This document shows, piece after piece, positions 49,259 to 57,064 of a stretch of DNA of 64,000 nt. A model generated the notes under the pieces. It was not told the origin of the DNA. It saw nothing but the letters and a program-made list of their open reading frames with translations, and did no database searches. Within the stretch, counting starts at the first letter, position 1, and the number at the start of each line of letters is the position of its first letter. The stretch spans positions 1 to 64,000 of the forward strand of contig NZ_SRLB01000021.1 of assembly GCF_004745635.1 (NCBI RefSeq). The letters run 5' to 3'. The DNA comes from Methylobacterium nonmethylotrophicum (GTDB lineage: Bacteria > Pseudomonadota > Alphaproteobacteria > Rhizobiales > Beijerinckiaceae). A program made the translations under genes and the position numbers.

Positions 49259-50764
49259 ATGCGGACCTGCGCCCTGCTCGCCGGAGCGATGCTCACCGGC
49301 ATCGTCGCCGCCGCGGCCGAGACGGCCCCGCGGCGCGACGAGTTCTACTGGCTCGGCGAGATCAACAAGGCGAGCGCCGTCATCAACACGGAGCAGGGGC
49401 TGCTCGATCCCGGCCTCGCGCCCGGGATCGCCCGGGGGCTGGACGCCGTGCTGCGGGCGGGCGACGCGCCTGGCGGCAAGCGCCCGACGCTGGTCATCAC
49501 CTTCGAGCCGCTGCTGATCCAGGCGGCGGGCGTCGAGGCGACGCTGCTCCATGCCGGGCGCTCGAGCCAGGACATGCTGGCCACTGTCCGCGCGGCGATC
49601 ATCCGCGACGAGATGCTGCGGCTCGCCGAGGCGTTGCGCACGACGACCGCCACGATGGTGCGGCTCGCCCGGGCGCATGAGGGCACGGTGGTGCCGAACT
49701 ACACCAACGGCGTGGCGGCCCAGGCCAACAGCTACGGCCATTACCTCCTCGGCCACGTCGCCGGGCTCAGGCGTGACGCGGAGCGGCTGCAGCAGGCCTT
49801 CGCGCGCCTCGACCGCTCGCCGATGGGCACCACGGTGCTGAACGGCACGAGCTGGCCGCTCGACCGCGACCGGATGGCGGCCTATCTCGGCTTCGCGGCC
49901 CTCGTCGACAACGCCTACGACGCCGCCCAGATCGCGGCGACCGAGATCCCGGTCGAGGTCGGCGCGGTGGCGACCGCGATCGCGCTGCATGGCGGCGCCT
50001 TCGTGGAGGACGTGATGACCCAGTACGCGCAGAGCCGGCCCTGGATCCTGCTGCGGGAGGGCGGAGGCAACACCTACGTTTCTTCGGCGATGCCGCAGAA
50101 GCGCAACCCGGGCCTGCTCAACGACACCCGCGCCGAGGCCTCGCGCGTGCTCTCCCTCGGCATCGGCCGCGCGATCCAGGCCCACAACATCCCGCCCGGC
50201 ATGAGCGACGCCAAGACCGTGCGGGACAACGCCGCCGTGCTGGCGGGCGCGACCCGGATGCTCGAGATGTGGGACCGGGTGCTCGACGCCCTCGTGATCA
50301 GCCCCGAGCGCGCGCTGGAGGAGCTCAACAGCGACTGGACCGCCTCGCAGGAGCTGGCCGATGGGCTGATGCGCCGCCACGGCCTGCCGTTCCGCGCCGG
50401 GCACCACTTCGCCTCGGAGATCGTCGACTACGCCCGGGCACACGACCTCCGGCCGAGCGACTTCCCCTATGCGGAAGCGCAGCGGATCTACGAGGCGACG
50501 CTCCGCGAGATGAGCCTGCCGGCCGCCCCGCTGCCGATGGACAAGGCGGAGTTCCGCCGGGCGCTCGACCCGGTGGCGATCGTGCGGAACCGGGCGACTT
50601 CCGGCGGGCCGCAGCCGGTCGAGATGGCCCGGATGCTGGACGAGGCCGACCGGGCCGTGGCCGGCCAGGCGACGTGGATCGCGGCGCAGCGAGGGCGGAT
50701 CGACGCGGCCCTCACCCGGCTGGACGCGGATTTCGGCAGGCTGCTGGCGCGGGCGCCGCGCTGA
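49259..50764 (+). CDS. Exported argininosuccinate-lyase/fumarase-superfamily protein, 501 aa
   Basis: A member of the aspartase/fumarase superfamily, closest by motif to argininosuccinate lyase: the signature loop reads SSAMPQKRNPG and a second conserved region is TTVLNGTSWPLDRD. It starts with a clear Sec signal peptide (about 1-20, ending AAAA), after a GGAGG site. Argininosuccinate lyases are cytoplasmic, so a periplasmic lyase acting on another substrate is likely. It could release fumarate or an amine from a secreted or imported compound. It lies after cytochrome b561 and before a PQQ dehydrogenase on the same strand. Confidence 0.82.
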   Translation: MRTCALLAGAMLTGIVAAAAETAPRRDEFYWLGEINKASAVINTEQGLLDPGLAPGIARGLDAVLRAGDAPGGKRPTLVITFEPLLIQAAGVEATLLHAGRSSQDMLATVRAAIIRDEMLRLAEALRTTTATMVRLARAHEGTVVPNYTNGVAAQANSYGHYLLGHVAGLRRDAERLQQAFARLDRSPMGTTVLNGTSWPLDRDRMAAYLGFAALVDNAYDAAQIAATEIPVEVGAVATAIALHGGAFVEDVMTQYAQSRPWILLREGGGNTYVSSAMPQKRNPGLLNDTRAEASRVLSLGIGRAIQAHNIPPGMSDAKTVRDNAAVLAGATRMLEMWDRVLDALVISPERALEELNSDWTASQELADGLMRRHGLPFRAGHHFASEIVDYARAHDLRPSDFPYAEAQRIYEATLREMSLPAAPLPMDKAEFRRALDPVAIVRNRATSGGPQPVEMARMLDEADRAVAGQATWIAAQRGRIDAALTRLDADFGRLLARAPR

Positions 50765-50971
50765 CGGTCGTGCGACCGGGGGACCGGACCCGGGCGGGCC
50801 TTCACGCGATCGTGGGCTTGCTCTCGACGAACCGCCGTGCCCAACTCGACGTTGTGCGAACCGAGACCGTGCCGCCCGAGGGGCGGGCCGCCTGCGAACC
50901 GGCAGGCGTGTGGCTCGGCCGCGAGACAAAACGCCCGTCGGGGCGAACAAGACGTCTGGGGAGGAAACAGG

Positions 50972-52240
50972 ATGACAGCGAGCATCGGACTCCGTCCGCG
51001 GATCGCGCGCGGCGTGGCCGCCGCCCTGGTGGCGGCCGGCCTGTCGACCGGGACCGCCGCCGCGCAAGGCCTCAAGCAGTACGATTCGAGCGGCAAGGCG
51101 TTCTGGAAGAACCCGCCGCCGGACTGGTTCCTCGGCGACGAGACCGCGGCGCAGAAGGGGCTGGCGCCGCCCGCGAACCCGGCCCTGCCGGCCTCCGACG
51201 ACGAGCTGGCGGAGAACCTGAAGGCGGTCAAGCTGCCGCCGGGCTTCACGATCAGCGTCTATGCCAGCGGCGTGCCCGAGGCGCGCCAGATGGCCTTCGG
51301 CGACAAGGGCACGCTGTTCGTCGGCTCGTTCGGCGCGACCAACGTCTACGCCATCGTCGACCAGGGTGGGAAGAAGATCGTCAAGACGATCCTCAAGGGT
51401 CTCAACATGCCCACCGGCCTCGCCTTCCGCGACGGGGCGCTCTACGTCGTGGCGATCGACAAGATCTTCCGCTATGACAACATCGAGGCCAACCTCGACA
51501 AGCCGCCGGAGCCGGTCGTCGTCTACGACGACATGCCGTCCTACGTGGCGCATGGCTGGAAGTACCTGACCTTCGACAAGGACGGCTGGGTCTACGTGCC
51601 GTTCGGGCCGCCCTTCAACGTCGGCAACCCGCCGAGCAGCGTGTCGCAGATCCGCCGCGTCGACCTCAAGACCGGCGCCGCGGAGATCGTCGCGCTGGGC
51701 GTGCGCAACAGCGTCGGCGGCGACATCGACCCGCGCACCGGCCGCTACTGGTTCACCGAGAACGCCCGCGACTGGATGAGCGACGACATCCCGAGCGACA
51801 AGCTCAACATGATCACGAAGGTCGTCGAGCATTTCGGCTATCCGTACTGCCACCAGGGCGACCTGCCGGATCCGAAATTCGCGCAGGGCCGCACCTGCGC
51901 CGAGTTCACGCCGCCGGTGGTGAAGCTCGGGGCGCACGTGGCGCCGCTCGGCATGAAGTTCTACACCGGCTCGTCCTTCCCGGCCGAGTACAAGAACAAC
52001 ATCTTCATCGCCGAGCACGGCTCGTGGAACCGGCATCGCTACCAGGGCGGGCGCATCGAGCGGGTCGTGGTCGACCCGGACGGCAAGAACGCGAAGCTCG
52101 AGACCTTCGCCTCCGGCTGGATCAAGGGCGACCGCGAGTATAGCGGGCGGCCGGCCGATATCCTGGTGGCGCCGGACGGGTCGCTCCTCGTCGCCGACGA
52201 CTGGGCCGGTGCGATCTATCGCATCGCCTATACCAAGTGA
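50972..52240 (+). CDS. PQQ-dependent sugar dehydrogenase (sorbosone dehydrogenase-like), 422 aa
   Basis: A soluble periplasmic beta-propeller quinoprotein of the GSDH family. It has a signal peptide (about 1-25, ending AAAQ) and then LKAVKLPPGFTISVYASGVPEARQM. The propeller includes MPTGLAFRDGALYV, VAHGWKYLTFDKDGWVYV, VRNSVGGDIDPRTG and IAEHGSWNRHRYQGGRI, where the His is part of the active site. It should oxidise sugars or related polyols using PQQ and pass electrons to the dihaem cytochrome c whose GTG overlaps its stop. The ATG has a GGGGAGG site. Confidence 0.88.
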   Translation: MTASIGLRPRIARGVAAALVAAGLSTGTAAAQGLKQYDSSGKAFWKNPPPDWFLGDETAAQKGLAPPANPALPASDDELAENLKAVKLPPGFTISVYASGVPEARQMAFGDKGTLFVGSFGATNVYAIVDQGGKKIVKTILKGLNMPTGLAFRDGALYVVAIDKIFRYDNIEANLDKPPEPVVVYDDMPSYVAHGWKYLTFDKDGWVYVPFGPPFNVGNPPSSVSQIRRVDLKTGAAEIVALGVRNSVGGDIDPRTGRYWFTENARDWMSDDIPSDKLNMITKVVEHFGYPYCHQGDLPDPKFAQGRTCAEFTPPVVKLGAHVAPLGMKFYTGSSFPAEYKNNIFIAEHGSWNRHRYQGGRIERVVVDPDGKNAKLETFASGWIKGDREYSGRPADILVAPDGSLLVADDWAGAIYRIAYTK

Positions 52241-52878
52241 CCCTGCACCCGGTGAGGCGTCGCACCCATCGATGGCGTTCCGCGGCAGCCTGGAGATTCT
52301 CCGGGCCGACCCGCGGGGGGCTCGCCGCTCTCCTCGCCGCCGCCCTCGTCCCGCTCCAGCCGGCCCGGGCGGCCGAGGCGCCCGAGGTGGCGCAGGCCTG
52401 CCTGTCCTGCCACGGCGACGCGCTCGCCGAGGGCGCGCCGCCGATCGCCGGGCATTCGAACAACTACATCCAGCTGCAGCTGGTGTTCTTCCGCGCCGGC
52501 CGGCGCAAGAACGAGATCATGCAGGGCGTGGCGGAGGGCCTGTCGGACAACGACATCCGGGCCCTCGGCAAGTACTTCGCCTCCCTGCCGGTGCCCGACA
52601 CCAAGCCGCCCGCGGACACCCAGCCGGACCTGACCAAGGCCGGCGAGGCGGCGGCAGGCCGGCACCGCTGCGCCGCCTGCCACGGCGACGCCTATCTCGG
52701 TGTCCAGGCCGCGCCGCGGGTCGCCAGGCTGCCCGAGGCCTACCTCGCCAAGGCCCTCGGCGACTACCGCTCCAACGCGCGGCCGAGTTCCGGCGGCGCG
52801 GCGATGACCGAGGTCGCGGGCGCGCTGTCGAATGACGACATCAAGGCCCTGGCGCATTACCTGGCGGTGATGCCCTGA
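52237..52878 (+). CDS. Dihaem cytochrome c, periplasmic, 213 aa (GTG start)
   Basis: Two c-type haem motifs (CLSCH near 55-59 and CAACH near 146-150) lie in two similar cytochrome c domains, each with the NDIxALxxYxASLP / NDDIKALAHYLAVMP ending. A long N-terminal region with a signal segment (about 28-45) precedes them. The GTG overlaps the stop of the PQQ dehydrogenase (GTGA), so it is the probable electron acceptor of that enzyme. Confidence 0.92.
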   Translation: MTLHPVRRRTHRWRSAAAWRFSGPTRGGLAALLAAALVPLQPARAAEAPEVAQACLSCHGDALAEGAPPIAGHSNNYIQLQLVFFRAGRRKNEIMQGVAEGLSDNDIRALGKYFASLPVPDTKPPADTQPDLTKAGEAAAGRHRCAACHGDAYLGVQAAPRVARLPEAYLAKALGDYRSNARPSSGGAAMTEVAGALSNDDIKALAHYLAVMP

Positions 52879-52883
52879 TCGTG

Positions 52884-52909
52884 GGCGCGGCGCACGGATG
52901 CGTCGCGCC
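52884..52909 (+). terminator. Hairpin just after the cytochrome c gene
   Basis: Eleven-base arms (GGCGCGGCGCA and TGCGTCGCGCC) pair at 10 of 11 positions around a CGGA loop, five bases past the stop. There is no T-tract. Confidence 0.4.
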
Positions 52910-53030
52910 GATACGAGGCGGGTTGATGATCGTCGGTCGAGCCCGCGCCGCGCTATCCGGCCCCGATCGTGCTCGCGGGGGCACAGCGTGCTGGTCGTGA
53001 AGCCGAAAACCCGGACCAACGCGGCCTGCG

Positions 53031-53237
53031 TCAAGCCTGCCGTCTTTTGCGGGTTGCCCGCGCTCCGATCTTGTTGGGTGGTTTCTCGGCGGGCACAGGC
53101 ACCCGGTTCGTGGCCGGATCGGCCTCGCCCGCGGCGATGGCGATAGCCTCCTTCGACTGGATCAGGCGGCGTCCAAGCGTGGTCACGACACCGCTCCGCG
53201 CGTCGAACGCGGATTCCACATTTTTGTAGACCTCCAC
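53031..53237 (-). CDS. Small basic hypothetical protein, 68 aa, divergent from hicAB
   Basis: Not recognised. Codon third positions are strongly G/C, as in real genes here. The protein has an N-terminal part (NVESAFDARSG, then TTLGRRLIQSKEAIAIAAGE) and a Pro/Lys/Arg-rich tail. The GTG start at 53237 overlaps one operator palindrome; GTG at 53219 is an alternative. It could be a fragment of a larger gene disturbed by insertion of hicAB. Confidence 0.4.
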   Translation of the reverse strand: MEVYKNVESAFDARSGVVTTLGRRLIQSKEAIAIAAGEADPATNRVPVPAEKPPNKIGARATRKRRQA

Positions 53238-53247
53238 ATTTCTGTGG
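53216..53247. promoter_or_regulatory. Twin-palindrome operator of hicAB
   Basis: Two 14-base palindrome-like sites, CCACATTTTTGTAG (53216-53229) and CCACATTTCTGTGG (53234-53247), share the CCACATTT half and are 18 bases apart start to start. The second is a perfect inverted repeat (CCACA/TGTGG). They end 14 bases before the hicA start, where HicB would be expected to repress its own operon. Confidence 0.6.
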
Positions 53248-53261
53248 GACACGCTACCTCC

Positions 53262-53438
53262 ATGAACGCGCAGGAGTTCAAGAAGTGGCTCGCCGCGCAG
53301 GGCTGCAGCTTCGAGCCGAAGCGGGGCGGCTCTGGCCACCTGATCGTCCGGCGCGGCGATCGTAAGTCGGAGCTGCCAATGCATGGCGGCCGCAAGGAGC
53401 TCGGCACTGCCATCAAGAAGCAGCTCGGTTTGAAGTGA
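53262..53438 (+). CDS. hicA: HicA toxin (mRNA interferase), 58 aa
   Basis: A small double-stranded-RNA-binding-like RNase of the HicA family. The catalytic His is in the RGGSGHLIVRR motif, with the basic KKWLAAQGCSFEPKRG start and the C-terminal LGTAIKKQLGL helix. It cleaves mRNA when free of HicB. The ATG at 53262 is chosen over 53244. The hicB ATG overlaps its TGA by one base. Confidence 0.9.
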   Translation: MNAQEFKKWLAAQGCSFEPKRGGSGHLIVRRGDRKSELPMHGGRKELGTAIKKQLGLK

Positions 53439-53863
53439 TGTTGGCCTATCCGATCGAACTCACGCCCGACGACAACGACACGCTGCTCGTTACCTGCCCG
53501 ATCCTGCCTGTCGTCGCCACCTTCGGCGAGGATGAGGCGTCGGCGCGCCGGCACGCGGTGGATGCAATCAAGACGGTGCTCGCCAGCATGATCGCGGATG
53601 GGGAGGAGATCCCGCTTCCGCCGGAAGCGAGTACGGACGACGCCGTTGTCCTGCCGTTGCTGACCGAGCTGAAGGTGCTGCTCTACGGCGCCTTGCGGAC
53701 GGCCGGCATCACCCGGGCTGAGCTGGCGCGCCGCCTGGGCTGGAACCGGGAGAGCGTCGACCGGCTGTTTCGCCTCGAACACCATTCCCGCCTCGAACAG
53801 ATCGAGGCTGCGTTCGCGGCACTGGGGCGGCGCGTGGCGATCAGCGTCCGCGACGCGGCCTGA
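53438..53863 (+). CDS. hicB: HicB antitoxin with HTH domain, 141 aa
   Basis: The N-terminal half is the RNase H-like HicB fold (AYPIELTPDDNDTLLVTCPILP, with FGEDEASARRHAVDAI), which neutralises HicA. The C-terminal half is an XRE-type helix-turn-helix (TRAELARRLGWNRESVDRLF) that binds the operator. ATG at 53438 is preferred; a GTG at 53435 is one codon upstream. The gene is intact and directly downstream of hicA. Confidence 0.9.
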   Translation: MLAYPIELTPDDNDTLLVTCPILPVVATFGEDEASARRHAVDAIKTVLASMIADGEEIPLPPEASTDDAVVLPLLTELKVLLYGALRTAGITRAELARRLGWNRESVDRLFRLEHHSRLEQIEAAFAALGRRVAISVRDAA

Positions 53864-53883
53864 GGCGGCGTCCGGACGCTGCC

Positions 53884-55269
53884 TCACCCACCCCCGACCT
53901 CCTCCCGCATGAACCGCGCAAAGCGCGGGTCGCTCAGGTAGGCCACGTTGACCCGCATCATCGGCGGGCCGGCCGGTCCGTCGGGCAGGAAGAGCCCGCC
54001 CGGCGCGATCAGGATGCCGTGCGCAGCGGCGCGGCGCGACAGGGCGTCGAGGTCGCAAGCGTCCGGCAGCCCGCACCAGAGGTAGTAGCCGCCCCGCGGC
54101 TCGCCGAAGACCGGCAGGCCGAGGGCGTGCAGGACCTCCCGGCCCTGGAGGGAGGCCGCCTCGATCCGGCCGGCGAGGCGGCGCAGGTGGCGGCGGTAGC
54201 GCCCGCTCTCGATCAGGCCGTGGACGATCCGCTCGACGAAGCCCGAGCTGTTGACGCTCGTCACCATCTTGAGGTCGCGCAGGGCTTCCGCGACGTCGGG
54301 CCGGGCCGCGACGTAGCCGCAGCGCAGGCTGGCCGAGAGGGTCTTGGCGAAGGTGCCGACATAGATCACGCGGTCGAGCTGGTCGAGGGCGGCGAGCCGC
54401 GGCATCGCGGCCGGCAGCACGTCGGCGAAGGGGTCGCTCTCGACGAGGCGCAGGTCGAGGGCGCCCGCACGCTGGAGCAGCCGGTGGGCGACCGGCAGGG
54501 TGAGCGAGCAGCCGGTCGGGTTGTGGGCGAGCGAGTGGGTGAAGAACAGCCGTGCGCCGCTCGCGCGCGCCATCTCCTCGAGATGCGTCACGTCCGGCCC
54601 GTCCGGGTTGCGCCGCACCCCGACGATGCGGGCCTTGGCGAGCCGCAGCTTGCCGAACAGCGGGTAGTAGCCCGGCGCATCGACCAGCACCGGCTCGCCG
54701 GGCGCCACGAACTGGCGGATGATCAGGTCGAGGGCGTGGTTGGCCCCGGCCGTGAGCAGCACGGTGCCGGGCTCGGCCTGGATCGACCGCTCGGCCAGGA
54801 TCAGCGCGAGGCTCCGCCGCAGGGGCAGGTAGCCGTCCGGGCTGCCGTAGCTCTCGCTCGCCGCCGCGGCCGGCGGAAGGTGGCGGCCGACCTCCAGGCT
54901 CTCCATCCAGGCCGGCGGCGGGCGGCCGTCGCCGACGCGCACGTCGTAGTGGCGGTTCAGCTGCTCGCGCAGCAGCCAGACGCTGTCCACAGCCGCGACC
55001 GGCACGGGACCTGGGGGTGCGGGCGGAGCCGGCCGCCGTCCCGAGACGTAGAAGCCCGAGCCCGGCCGGCTCTCGACCCGGCCCGAGGCGACCAGGCGCT
55101 CGTAGGCGTTGACGACCGTGTTCTTCGACACCGCGAAGCCGGCCGCCGCCGCCCGGATCGAGGGCAGCCGCTCGCCCGTGCGCAGGAGCCCGCGCTCGAT
55201 CCGCTCGGTGAGCCCGGCGACCACCTGCTCGACCCGGGTCCGGGGTTCGGGGCGCGTGACCGTATCCAT
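53884..55269 (-). CDS. MocR/GntR-type PLP-dependent transcriptional regulator, 461 aa
   Basis: A MocR-family regulator: an N-terminal GntR winged helix (GLLRTGERLPSIRAAAAGFAVS, NTVVNAYERL) is joined by a linker to an aminotransferase-fold effector domain with the PLP-lysine motif (VIYVGTFAKTLSASLRCGY). Such proteins sense an amino acid or PLP-reactive metabolite. It is divergent from the degradative HMG-CoA reductase gene with a 246-bp shared region containing a GGGTACGGT direct repeat, so it may regulate that gene (inference). The ATG at 55269 is at the expected N-terminus. Confidence 0.88.
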   Translation of the reverse strand: MDTVTRPEPRTRVEQVVAGLTERIERGLLRTGERLPSIRAAAAGFAVSKNTVVNAYERLVASGRVESRPGSGFYVSGRRPAPPAPPGPVPVAAVDSVWLLREQLNRHYDVRVGDGRPPPAWMESLEVGRHLPPAAAASESYGSPDGYLPLRRSLALILAERSIQAEPGTVLLTAGANHALDLIIRQFVAPGEPVLVDAPGYYPLFGKLRLAKARIVGVRRNPDGPDVTHLEEMARASGARLFFTHSLAHNPTGCSLTLPVAHRLLQRAGALDLRLVESDPFADVLPAAMPRLAALDQLDRVIYVGTFAKTLSASLRCGYVAARPDVAEALRDLKMVTSVNSSGFVERIVHGLIESGRYRRHLRRLAGRIEAASLQGREVLHALGLPVFGEPRGGYYLWCGLPDACDLDALSRRAAAHGILIAPGGLFLPDGPAGPPMMRVNVAYLSDPRFARFMREEVGGG

Positions 55270-55277
55270 GGGGCTAA

Positions 55278-55341
55278 GGGTACGGTCACTCCGGATCACG
55301 CGCAAAGCGTTCCTTGTGGGCAGGGCACGGATGGGTACGGT
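55278..55341. promoter_or_regulatory. Direct repeat in the MocR-HMGR divergent region
   Basis: The 9-mer GGGTACGGT occurs at 55278-55286 and 55333-55341, 55 bases apart, just upstream of the regulator start. MocR-type proteins typically bind direct repeats, so these are candidate operator sites. Confidence 0.35.
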
Positions 55342-55454
55342 GCGGGCAACGGGCAGGTTCTGACAAGCCCGGACGAGGGAGAGAGATCTTTCGGCGACCG
55401 CGGGCGCGGCCGCCCTCGTCCGGCGCCGGCAGGCCGCCCGATCGCGCAGATCGC

Positions 55455-55486
55455 AGATCGCGGCGATCACAGATCGCGGCGATCAC
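55455..55486. repeat. Exact 16-bp tandem duplication
   Basis: AGATCGCGGCGATCAC is present twice in direct succession (55455-55470 and 55471-55486), 29 bases before the HMG-CoA reductase start. Each unit contains a GATC-centred palindromic piece. It could be slippage or part of a regulatory site. Confidence 0.7.
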
Positions 55487-55515
55487 AGGCAGCAGGCATC
55501 CGACGAGATCCCCCC

Positions 55516-56799
55516 ATGCAGAGCACGCCCCGGACGAACCGCACCTCGCGCATCGCCGGCTTCCACAAGAGGAGCCCGCGCGAGCGCCTGGACCTCGTCG
55601 CGGCCTTCGCGGATCTCTCGGAATCCGAGGTCGCGCATCTCTCGGAGTTCGGCAATCTCGCGCCCGACCTCGCCGACCGGCTGATCGAGAACGTGATCGG
55701 CACCATGACCATGCCGCTCGGCATCGCCACCAACATGCGGATCGACGGCGAGGACGTGCTGATCCCGATGGCGACCGAGGAATCGTCGGTGGTGGCCGCG
55801 GTCTGCAACGCGGCCCGGCAGGTCTACGAGGACGGCTTCACCACCTCGGTCTCCGGCAACCTGATGATCGCGCAGGTCCAGGCGGTGGGGGTGAGCGATC
55901 CGCACGCGGCGCGCCTGCGCATCCTTGAGCAGCGCGCGGCGCTCGGGGCGCTGTGCGACGCCTGCGATCCCGTGCTGGTGCGCCTCGGCGGGGGGCTTCG
56001 CGACGTCGAGGTGCGGGTGCTCGACAGCTTGAGCGGCCCGATGGTGGTGACCCACCTGATCGTCGACACCCGCGACGCCATGGGGGCGAACGCCGTCAAC
56101 ACCATGGCGGAGGCGGTGGCCCCCCACATCGCCGGCTGGAGCGGGGGCCGGGTCTATCTGCGCATCCTCTCGAACCTCGCCGACCGGCGGCTCGCCCGCG
56201 CCCACGCGATCTGGCGGACCGAGGCGATCGGCGGGCCGGAGGTGCGCGACGGGATCATCAGCGCCTACCACCTCGCCGAGGCCGACCCGTACCGCGCAGC
56301 GACCCACAACAAGGGGATCATGAACGGCATCGACGCCGTCGTGCTCGCCACCGGCAACGACACGCGGGCGATCGAGGCCGGGGCCCACGCCTACGCCGCG
56401 CGCTCGGGCCGCTACACCAGCCTTACCCGCTACGAGGTCACGGCCTCGGGCGACCTCAGCGCCTCGATCGAGCTGCCGCTCGCGGTGGGCCTCGTCGGCG
56501 GGGCGACCAAGCTCCACCCGACCGCGCAGGCCTGCCTCAAGATCCTCGGCGCGACGACGGCCGAGCGCCTGGCCCGGATCATCGCGGCGGTGGGGCTCGC
56601 CCAGAACTTCTCCGCCCTCAAGGCGCTCGCCACCACCGGCATCCAGAAGGGCCACATGGCCCTCCACGCCCAGAACATCGCCATGATGGCGGGCGCCGTC
56701 GGCGAGGAGATCGAGGCGGTGGCCCGCGTGCTGGTCGAGGGCCACCGCGTGCGCATCGACGTGGCGCAGGACGTCCTGGCGCAGATCCGCGGGGGGTGA
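55516..56799 (+). CDS. mvaA: Hydroxymethylglutaryl-CoA reductase, degradative (class II)
   Basis: Class II HMG-CoA reductase, which in Pseudomonas mevalonii oxidises mevalonate to HMG-CoA with NAD+ and CoA. Catalytic elements are visible: the Glu in MATEESSVVAA (about 88-89), DAMGANAVNTMAEAV, the Lys in THNKGIMNGIDA and the C-terminal His in GIQKGHMALHA. Alphaproteobacteria of this group make isoprenoids by the MEP route, so a catabolic role is favoured. The ATG at 55516 is chosen. It is divergent from a MocR regulator and followed, after a hairpin and a repeat, by the binding-protein/HMG-CoA lyase pair. Confidence 0.92.
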   Translation: MQSTPRTNRTSRIAGFHKRSPRERLDLVAAFADLSESEVAHLSEFGNLAPDLADRLIENVIGTMTMPLGIATNMRIDGEDVLIPMATEESSVVAAVCNAARQVYEDGFTTSVSGNLMIAQVQAVGVSDPHAARLRILEQRAALGALCDACDPVLVRLGGGLRDVEVRVLDSLSGPMVVTHLIVDTRDAMGANAVNTMAEAVAPHIAGWSGGRVYLRILSNLADRRLARAHAIWRTEAIGGPEVRDGIISAYHLAEADPYRAATHNKGIMNGIDAVVLATGNDTRAIEAGAHAYAARSGRYTSLTRYEVTASGDLSASIELPLAVGLVGGATKLHPTAQACLKILGATTAERLARIIAAVGLAQNFSALKALATTGIQKGHMALHAQNIAMMAGAVGEEIEAVARVLVEGHRVRIDVAQDVLAQIRGG

Positions 56800-56803
56800 G
56801 GAC

Positions 56804-56829
56804 GGACGGGCTTCGCAGGCAGCCCGTCC
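56804..56829 (+). terminator. Hairpin after HMG-CoA reductase
   Basis: A 9-bp perfect stem (GGACGGGCT/AGCCCGTCC) with an 8-base loop starts five bases beyond the stop. There is no T-tract. It suggests that the reductase and the downstream pair are separate transcripts. Confidence 0.45.
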
Positions 56830-56833
56830 CACC

Positions 56834-56977
56834 CGCGGCCTCATCCTGAGGTGTCGGCGATCGAAGATCGACGCGAGCTTCGATCGACGGCCTCGAAGGA
56901 TGGCTCCAGAAGTCTCCGAGATCCCTGAACCCCTCCTTCGAGGCTCACTGGCGTGGGCACCTCAGGATGAGGCCGCG
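56834..56977. repeat. 144-bp nested inverted-repeat element
   Basis: The 20-base ends (CGCGGCCTCATCCTGAGGTG at 56834-56853 and its exact reverse complement at 56958-56977) bracket inner arms (GCCTCGAAGGA and TCCTTCGAGGC). The CCTCATCCTGAGG core also forms the palindrome at 41439-41461. A REP- or MITE-like intergenic element of the kind seen in Rhizobiales is likely. Confidence 0.75.
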
Positions 56978-57064
56978 CGCGGGGAGAATGTGACCCAGTC
57001 AATACTGACAAATCGAACGATCGCCGACACGGCGACCGGACGACAACAATACGGGAGGAGAACC

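Noticed and set aside
54019-56799. 926-codon plus-strand frame reaching back over the MocR gene
   Set aside because: Only the part from 55516 is HMG-CoA reductase; the rest is antisense to the regulator.
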